Assembly (NCBI GenBank): GCA_014526335.1
Contig: JACTAT010000014.1
Span: 3,216,840 to 3,280,839 of the forward strand
Origin: Chrysaora quinquecirrha
Lineage: Eukaryota; Cnidaria; Scyphozoa; Semaeostomeae; Pelagiidae
Direction: 5' to 3'
Length of the DNA: 64,000 nucleotides
In this document: positions 57,390-64,000 of the stretch, one piece after another
Numbering within the stretch: position 1 is the first letter of the stretch
Layout: the number at the start of each line of letters is the position of its first letter
Position numbers and translations under genes: made by a program
Notes under the pieces: generated by a model
Seen by the model: the letters and a program-made list of their open reading frames with translations, nothing else
Databases searched by the model: none
What the model was told of the DNA's origin: nothing

Positions 57390-57898
57390 TCTAGCCGCTA
57401 GCACTTTGAGATTTTTAGGCCCACAGCTAACTTTAAAACAACCTCGCACTGAAACAGCTGTTGAGTTGTCGTTGTTGCTTCCGTCGCTGTTGGAGAATTC
57501 TTAGAGAACGTAATCACTTAGAGCATAATTACTTACATAGTTGTCACTTGTTGCTGTTGTTGTTGTTGTTGTAAAAATGCTGTGGGATGGCTTTGATTGT
57601 TGTCTTTGAAGCCAAAATTTGGACCAAAAGAGTTAGAATTCAAGTTTACGAAATCCTATGTTTTCGTAGTTTTGCAGGTTTCACTTTTGTTGAAGCCTTG
57701 TTTTAATGAGTGATAGCTAGGACCAAATGAACGTCTGAACTGAATAAGCATATAGTGTGGGGTCGAAAAGCATAAAATGCTATACCCTTTCCGTGGCTTT
57801 TCTATTTGAAATGTTTGCAGGATTAAGTTAAGAAAGCAAAAAGAATGTAAGTTACTTGTGAAAGATATACTCTTGTTTAATAAGCAAAAAGGGCTGGG

Positions 57899-57975
57899 CA
57901 GGGGCGCCGGAAGCACGGGGGCAGTGGGGGCAGCTGTCCCCCTGCCCTCGGAAAAATTGAGGGACATTAAGGGGT
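57899..57975. mobile_element. One-ended GC-rich transposon remnant
   Basis: CAGGGGCGCCGGAAGCACGG followed by GGGGGCAGCTGTCCCCCTGC looks like a hAT-type left end (CAG start, GC-rich hairpin). No matching right end is visible, so this is a remnant at best. Confidence 0.4.
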
Positions 57976-58352
57976 TATTTTCATGTTCGCCCATGTTCCT
58001 TGAGAAAATCCAACTTTGGGACTTCCTAGAAATGGAGTTTTAATAGGATTATTTTCAGATTGATAGTCAAGCGGATTGATAGGGAGAATTTTACTTGATC
58101 CCTGTTTCCCGATGTTCTTTGACCCCTTTTAATTTTGGCCACATTCCCTTGTTCCCTGGGTACATTTTCGCATGTTCCTGTGTTCTCTGGAACCCGTTTA
58201 TTCAACATCGTATGGTGCCATTATGGCATTTCGAGCATGTACTATGGTGGTTAAAATGTTAGTTAACTGAATTTGTCATTGACGTAAAAGTAACTCAAAG
58301 CATTATGTCTGGGTAAATTTGGTTCCAGACCCTCTGTGCGAGGGACATTTCC

Positions 58353-58440
58353 AGACTTATTACATCAGTTGCAGTTATCCCAATTTACTTGAATTGATTG
58401 ACGCTGAACTGACTGAAACTACGACTCATAAATCATAACA
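58353..58440. mobile_element. Degenerate TAGACTTATTACAT MITE
   Basis: CAGACTTATTACATCAGTTG and ACTACGACTCATAAATCATA match the ends of the element at 47563-47697 with several differences. Confidence 0.5.
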
Positions 58441-58716
58441 CGACAACTGAATAGTGGTTTGAGTTGGCGAGTAGACTTATTACATAATTCTAGTTTTCGC
58501 TGGCAGCTCTTAGCATTAGGCCATCTCATTCAATTTGGGAATGGAGACGATGTTGTTGGTGCAAAAAGTTGTAGTTACTGGTTGGGATGCGTGAGGTTGC
58601 GAAGAGTGGGAAGTGGCAAAATTCAAGAGTTCGAATGCAAACTGCGCCTTCCGAAAGATCCATCAGCCCAGTTTAACTGTGCAGGAATGTGCATGTTTGC
58701 TATTTTCTCTAAGTGA

Positions 58717-61420
58717 CCCATGTTTTCTAACAATCAATCAAATTGCGACTTATGAAAATACTGGGCTGTGATTGGCCGCTGGTTGGGGTCAAAAGGTCTT
58801 CTTTTGTAAAGATTTTTATGACAGAATTTATGCGCCATATTTAGGCCATCAATGCAATTAACTTATGCAAATGATTGCTGTTGCTGCGATAGGTTGTTGC
58901 TGTTGTTACTCTCTTTTGTCTCCATTTTGGTCTTAGACTAGCAAAACATCAAATGCCTGGGACTGGGCATATCTAGCCAGTAATAGGCACTATTGGAAGG
59001 TGGAGGCAAATCGCGCCATGTCCTCTGTGGACGTTAGAACGTAGCTGATGATGATTTCTCCGATCGGTCCTTCTCAGTCCCCATATCCTTTGAAAGCGTT
59101 TCGAAACGAGGCCGGTGAAGAGCTGCACAATGACTTGCGCAGTTCAATTTGATGTTTCCTTTTCTGTGCACCAAGCCTGAAATATTTGTGGCAAAACTCA
59201 CTCCAGTCTGCTCCAAACACTTCACACAAAACTGTACGGAATGCAGAAATAAAGGATTTGTTGAAAGATTATCTAAAGGGATAAGTGGATACGAGCATTC
59301 TTAAATTTTGCATTCTGCAACTATTATCTTACAAGCTGGATAATGGCATCCCATTATTTAGCAAGTTAACCATTTTTCTCATTAAAAAGTCCCACAGTTG
59401 CACTTATTACTTATCAGAGCAGGTGAAGTTACGAGATATGATTCTTTTAACATATCTGGCTTTAAAAGATAATCAGTAAATTATTTTCCAAGCTTTTCAA
59501 AATAATCCTTCGCTTTCAAGTCAAAACATTCACAGCATTCTGAACTGTCGGCGAAAGATTTTCAGCGACTCTTTATTGTTTATACATTCACGTGAACACT
59601 GAAGCTTACGCAAAAATCGTTTTCTCTTCCCCAGGCCTTTTTATGTCGATCTCTATCATTGTTTTGTCCTTTTCAATGACTGTAGTAGTAGAAGTTTATG
59701 CAAAGTTGTTGGAAGTTGACTATGATTATGGTAATGATAGCTGGTTTCTATTATGACGACGACGATAGAAGTAACGATACACAGGGGTAATGATGATGAT
59801 TGATGTAATAATTATGGTCATGATCAACGTGATAGTGATGATGTTGATGATGATGATGATGATGGTGATGACGATGATGATGAGCATGATAATTATCATG
59901 AACGTGATGATAATAATGATCGAGATGATAATCATGATGATGCACATATCGTGATAACAATAATTATACTGATCATGATAATGATAATGATCAAGATTGT
60001 GATAAAGATTGTGAAAATCATTGTGAATTTGATAATGACCTTTAATCATATCATGATCATGATCTTCACCTTGATGAAGATCATGATTATCATGATGATG
60101 ACAACGATGCTATAACCATTATGATGAACACGATAACAATCATGATGATCATGATCATGATGATCGCTTCAATCGGTTCAAGTCAAGCTATAATTTTTAA
60201 AACAACAGAAAACATTTCGAAACTTTGGAATATTCGTGTTGTTTTTATGAAATCTGCAACACATGAATCGGAAAGGTTGAAGGTCGAAGGGTATTCTGGG
60301 TTTTGCTTTGAAGACCCACATTATAACACTGTTGTTGGCGTGGTAGAATGCATAATGAATTGCATGGACTGCATTTGATATATTTTAGTCTCTTGGCACT
60401 TTCTAAACTTGTCTGCAGGAAATTAAATAAGCAATAAATCAAAGGAGCTTTAGCACTATTAAAAAATTTTCTTATCTCATTTTAGAACTTATCTCCCCTA
60501 ACTACCACGCCTCCGGGCAAATTTGTTTAGTTCAAAGACAGCTGACATTTGATAGAAATCACTGATTTATGCTCTTAGGGCTCAACCTTCAGTGGGCTTT
60601 TAGTCCCCTTCAATGTTGGATAAAACAGACGTTTCTGTGTCCCAACTTGCCAACTCCTGTTGTAAATTTTGTCTGGAGCTGTTTTGGACTTTGCACGAAA
60701 AGACAGGTTTTCAAGAAGAGGATTAATGTGTTAACATTGGGCGTAAGCGTTTTACAAATTTTGACAAGATTAGTCCATCAATTCGCGGCCATTTAGCCAC
60801 CAACCCCTGTTCTTGAAAGAAGGATTTATGGTGTTTTGTGCAGCATGCTTGCGGATCTGCTAGCACCCTTCAGTCTTGTTTGCAGAGCCCAGGCCATAAT
60901 AGACAAGTATTGAGAAGGCGGAGTTGTATCGCTGTTACAAGTCTGAAAGAGGTCAAGGCTAAGGATAGATTTATGAAGTGTGCTTGCTACTAAATAGACA
61001 GGGTTTCTCGAATCTATGCAAAAATCCGATGACCCTAATCCTAATCAGAATTACGCCTCCATTGTCTACGAGAAGCTTTTCTAGCCAAAGGCCTGACGGG
61101 GAAACAAAAACCTTCTTTTCTTGAGATAATCATCTTTTCTCTTCAAAGATGAATGTTGAATTAGGTGATGACAAACGCCATTACTGAATCAACATTTGCG
61201 GTCACACGCTACGTGATCAAGCACAGTGCTGTTGTAATAACCTGTCAATCATCCACGTCCGGTCGTCGCTGATTGGTGGATTACAGCCAATTTGCAAATG
61301 AACTCATGCAGCTGCCCGATGGCCAAGAACAATTAGAAACGAGGAGCATGCAGAGAATATGCCAATGTAAAGAAGAAAAATTCATACACGATTTTCAACC
61401 AAAAAACTGCCTTCTGGAGC
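58717..61420. other. Intergenic stretch upstream of the Sp gene
   Basis: Apart from the microsatellite at 59720-60170 I find no supported gene. The Sp promoter and 5' UTR should lie within the last few hundred bases. Around 61225-61270 there is a CATCCACGTCCGGTCGTCGC segment, GC-richer than its flanks. Confidence 0.45.
59720..60170. repeat. Imperfect (ATGATCATGATAATGAT)n microsatellite
   Basis: Dense ATGATGATGATGATGG and ATGATCATGATCATGATG repeats, similar in type to the array in NAA20 intron 1, with palindromic TGATCATGATCA words. Confidence 0.9.
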
Positions 61421-63289
61421 ATGACTTTGTCATTGAGTGTCGAGAAGGAGGAGAAGTACGTTAAGCCGGAAGGCGAAATAAACGTAAGTAACTTTCTTAA
61501 TAATTCATCGTATTTCTTGTCAAGAACTTTATTATCTTGACTGACTAACACTTCAATAATCTCACACCCCCATTCTAACTTGCCCGCCCCCTGATCGCAG
61601 GATATTCAACCTTCGCCGCTGGCTCTATTGGCCGCAACTTGCAGCAGAATCGGACAAACACGAGCAGAGCCTACAGAGTTGAGAAGGGCAAGAATCGACA
61701 GTGTTGCGTCTCCAGAATCAACCACAAATCCAAATTGTTTACATCAGCTTGATACAGAAAAACAATTACTCACAGATCGTAAACAACGTGAGCAAAATAT
61801 GTCACCAGAACTTCAACGAGATTTATGTAAAAATGGCATGGAAGAAGGGGAACAAGTGCTTCCCTCTTGCAAACATCTTGAACCCAACAGTAATTTTTAT
61901 AATCAAAGTTGCGAGCAGCAAAGACGTCTAAATCGAACTGGAATTCCTCCTGATTTTAATTTGATAAACCAAAGCAATATATCGACATACAGTTCTTATA
62001 ATCAGCAATTTCAAAGTCAATTAATATCTGCGAACCCTTCGTCGTCAATTCGATATCCTAATAACGACGAAAGTTGTTCTTATAGACAGTTATCTGCAAC
62101 TCAGAGTCAAATGCTCAAACATGAACATTCAGTAGACATCAGACCTGCAAAGCCGGCATGTATGTATGGATCAAATAATAATCAACAAACTCCGCCTCAA
62201 GAATTATGTTCGCAATTTTATCAGCAGTCGCCGATAATAACAACAGTACAGCCTAGCTACTCACCCGCGCCTTTCCCGCTTTACAACAGCCCGTATCAGT
62301 CGAATTCTGAAATGAAACCTCTTTCACATTTGCCAGTACAAACTAGAATGAACTCTTATTCTGCTAGTTCACAAATACACGTCCAAAATCGTGACGGCTT
62401 TGCACAAATGGGCGGACATTTTGAAGAGGCACTTCCTACACAAGAACAACAGGTTAATTTTAAATGGCTTCGAACTGCTCCGCCTCCTGTCCTTGAAAGC
62501 TCAGCAATGGCTTCGCACACTGTCGCCGTTAATCTGCCAATGAATTCGAATCTTTGCGATAATACATGCGATAATTGTTCACAAAATCCACAAGTAAACA
62601 ACTCAGTTATGGAAATACAGATTCCTGTTCAAGTTTTACAAAATCATTTCATGGAGTCAGAGTTTTCGAGCGGGCAAGTAAACACTGCACATATGCTCGG
62701 ATCAGATTTTGCTCCGCCTTTCAGAGAAGGCCGAAGACCACGGAGAATTGCCTGCACGTGCCCTAATTGTCGAGACGGTGATAACAAAACAGTCACAACT
62801 AAGGATGGAAAAACACGAAAACTTCATATTTGTCATGTCCCTGGCTGCGGGAAAATATACGGCAAAACATCACATCTTCGTGCGCATTTGAGATGGCATA
62901 GCGGAGAAAGGCCGTTCGTATGCAATTGGGTATTTTGTAATAAAAGATTTACACGATCAGATGAGTTACAAAGACATAGAAGAACTCACACTGGAGAGAA
63001 ACGATTTCAGTGTAGTTCTTGTGGGAAAAGGTTCATGAGAAGTGATCATTTATCAAAACACATGCGAACACACCAAGGCCAGACTATAAAGGAAAAATCA
63101 ATAGATGACAATGAGGTGGAAAATTGTATAGCAGGTAGTGAAGCTGTTAGTAGTGAACAGGAAAACATATCGAAAAAAATTGTATATAGTGACTCAGAAA
63201 AAATTATCACTGACATTGAAGAACCCAGCTCTATTTCAAAGTTCAGGGAAACTCTAACTAACGAAATCATCAGAAACCCGTTTGAGTAG
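61421..63289 (+). CDS. Sp-family (Sp1-4 class) zinc-finger transcription factor, two coding exons, 583 aa
   Basis: Nuclear GC-box-binding transcription factor. Exon 1 (61421-61483) encodes [21 protein letters not shown] and ends at donor AAC|GTAAGT; exon 2 is 61601-63289. The junction reads straight into the Sp box [14 protein letters not shown] (~residues 26-39). A long Gln/Ser/Pro/Asn-rich activation region follows. The Buttonhead box [14 protein letters not shown] lies near residue 402 and three C2H2 fingers near 431-513. Finger base-contact regions are [16 protein letters not shown] and RSDHLSKH, the standard GC-box code, with all Cys and His present. [19 protein letters not shown] and [13 protein letters not shown] look closer to SP3/SP4 than to SP5 or SP6-9, from memory, so the class is likely but not certain. 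A C-terminal acidic/Ser tail follows the fingers. Exon 1 is inferred from phase and donor only. Confidence 0.92.
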
Positions 63290-63743
63290 TAAGCTGGCTT
63301 GGGAATTTTATACAAGATTTTTAATGTTTGAATAGATTGATTTGTAGAAAGATTTTATGTCCTCTTTTGTAAATATTTCCTCGATGTCTTGGTATTTTAT
63401 TTCTTGATAAAATTGATCAGGAAAACGTATGATTCATAATTCAATGCCATGCTTAATTGGGAACATCTTTTAGAAATTGCAGTGGAAAATTGATTTATTT
63501 TGTACAATAGTCATAGCGAATGAAATATTAAAAGCATTGCACAAGGGCAACCTGTTTCCATGATTTTGAAAGAAAATATTTGTTGATGTTGTTTTGTTGT
63601 CAAGTTAGATAGAGCTGTTTTTCTTGCCTACAATTGTAATTGAAAGTGTACAATGCCTCAAAATGGTGTTGCTGGTTGAAAAATTATGGCGTGAATCAAC
63701 AGATTGAATTCAATGCTCAATTCAGTAACCTGGTGTTTTCATC

Positions 63744-63749
63744 AATAAA
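63744..63749 (+). terminator. Candidate polyadenylation signal of the Sp gene
   Basis: An AATAAA lies about 455 bp after the Sp stop codon on the coding strand. It is the clearest canonical signal downstream in the window; its use is inferred. Confidence 0.4.
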
Positions 63750-64000
63750 TTACTTCTCAGGGGGCTGCATTTCATTAAAAATGTGTTAATCAAACTAGCC
63801 TTGATTAATTTTTCTCCCTCTTTAGCACACCTTGAAGGGACTCTGTGCTAATGAATGGCCCTGAATGAATGGTGGGGCTTCAGTATGTTAACATGTGAAC
63901 ATTAAGTGAAAAAATCATCAAGTTTTGTTTGTTGTCAGATCAAGGAACCTGGTAGTTTCTTGTTGTGGGAAATGGTATTGTGTTAATTAAGATGTTTTCC

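Noticed and set aside
61273..61464. 63-aa ORF upstream of the Sp gene as a separate protein
   Set aside because: The overlapping frame from 61421 ends at a strong donor in the phase required to join the Sp-box exon, so this ORF is a shadow of exon 1 and the 5' UTR.

Overview
The window is animal nuclear DNA: AT-rich, intron-rich and full of short non-autonomous DNA transposons, SINE-like sequences and microsatellites. Six protein-coding genes can be rebuilt exon by exon from splice sites plus protein conservation. Several ORFs that look spurious on their own are really exons of these genes. The animal has motile cilia (an outer-dynein-arm docking gene is present). A MITE bounded by CCCGGGGGGTACTTCC with GTGCCGCCC-type inner ends resembles, from memory only, elements abundant in anthozoan cnidarians, so a cnidarian is my best but unproven guess.

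Layout. 0-5.2 kb: a MITE carrying a nested hAT insertion, then NAA20 (minus strand, six coding exons, 175 aa). 5.2-5.5 kb: a 258-bp head-to-head promoter shared with MRPL57 (plus, three exons, 118 aa). 10.6-16.8 kb: a BAHD1 orthologue with a long disordered N-terminal exon and a conserved C-terminal BAH domain; one frame break lies in the long exon. 19.7-29.9 kb: the La protein (SSB), 14 exons, 386 aa, its introns packed with MITEs. 31.6-38.1 kb: a gene-free, strand-asymmetric, triplet-rich satellite domain that changes from CAA/CAG to GAT to GAA repeats. 40.8-52.4 kb: ODAD4 (TTC25), 12 coding exons, 591 aa, with a second, phase-compatible first coding exon upstream. 61.4-63.3 kb: an Sp1-4-class zinc-finger transcription factor, two coding exons, 583 aa. 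The genes have unrelated household, chromatin, ciliary and transcription roles; apart from the NAA20/MRPL57 promoter nothing links them functionally.

The most notable observations are: (1) a MITE superfamily in which the octamer next to the terminal repeat and all its internal copies change together between subfamilies (TAAGGAAC, TAAGAAAC, TAAGCAAC, TAAGAATA); (2) a probable duplicated alternative first exon of ODAD4 that would swap the first TPR helices; (3) the 6.5-kb satellite domain with a conserved ACATGC/GCATGT hairpin in about twenty units; (4) an exactly dated nested hAT insertion with an 8-bp target duplication and an empty site elsewhere in the window. No prokaryotic or viral system and no CRISPR array is present.
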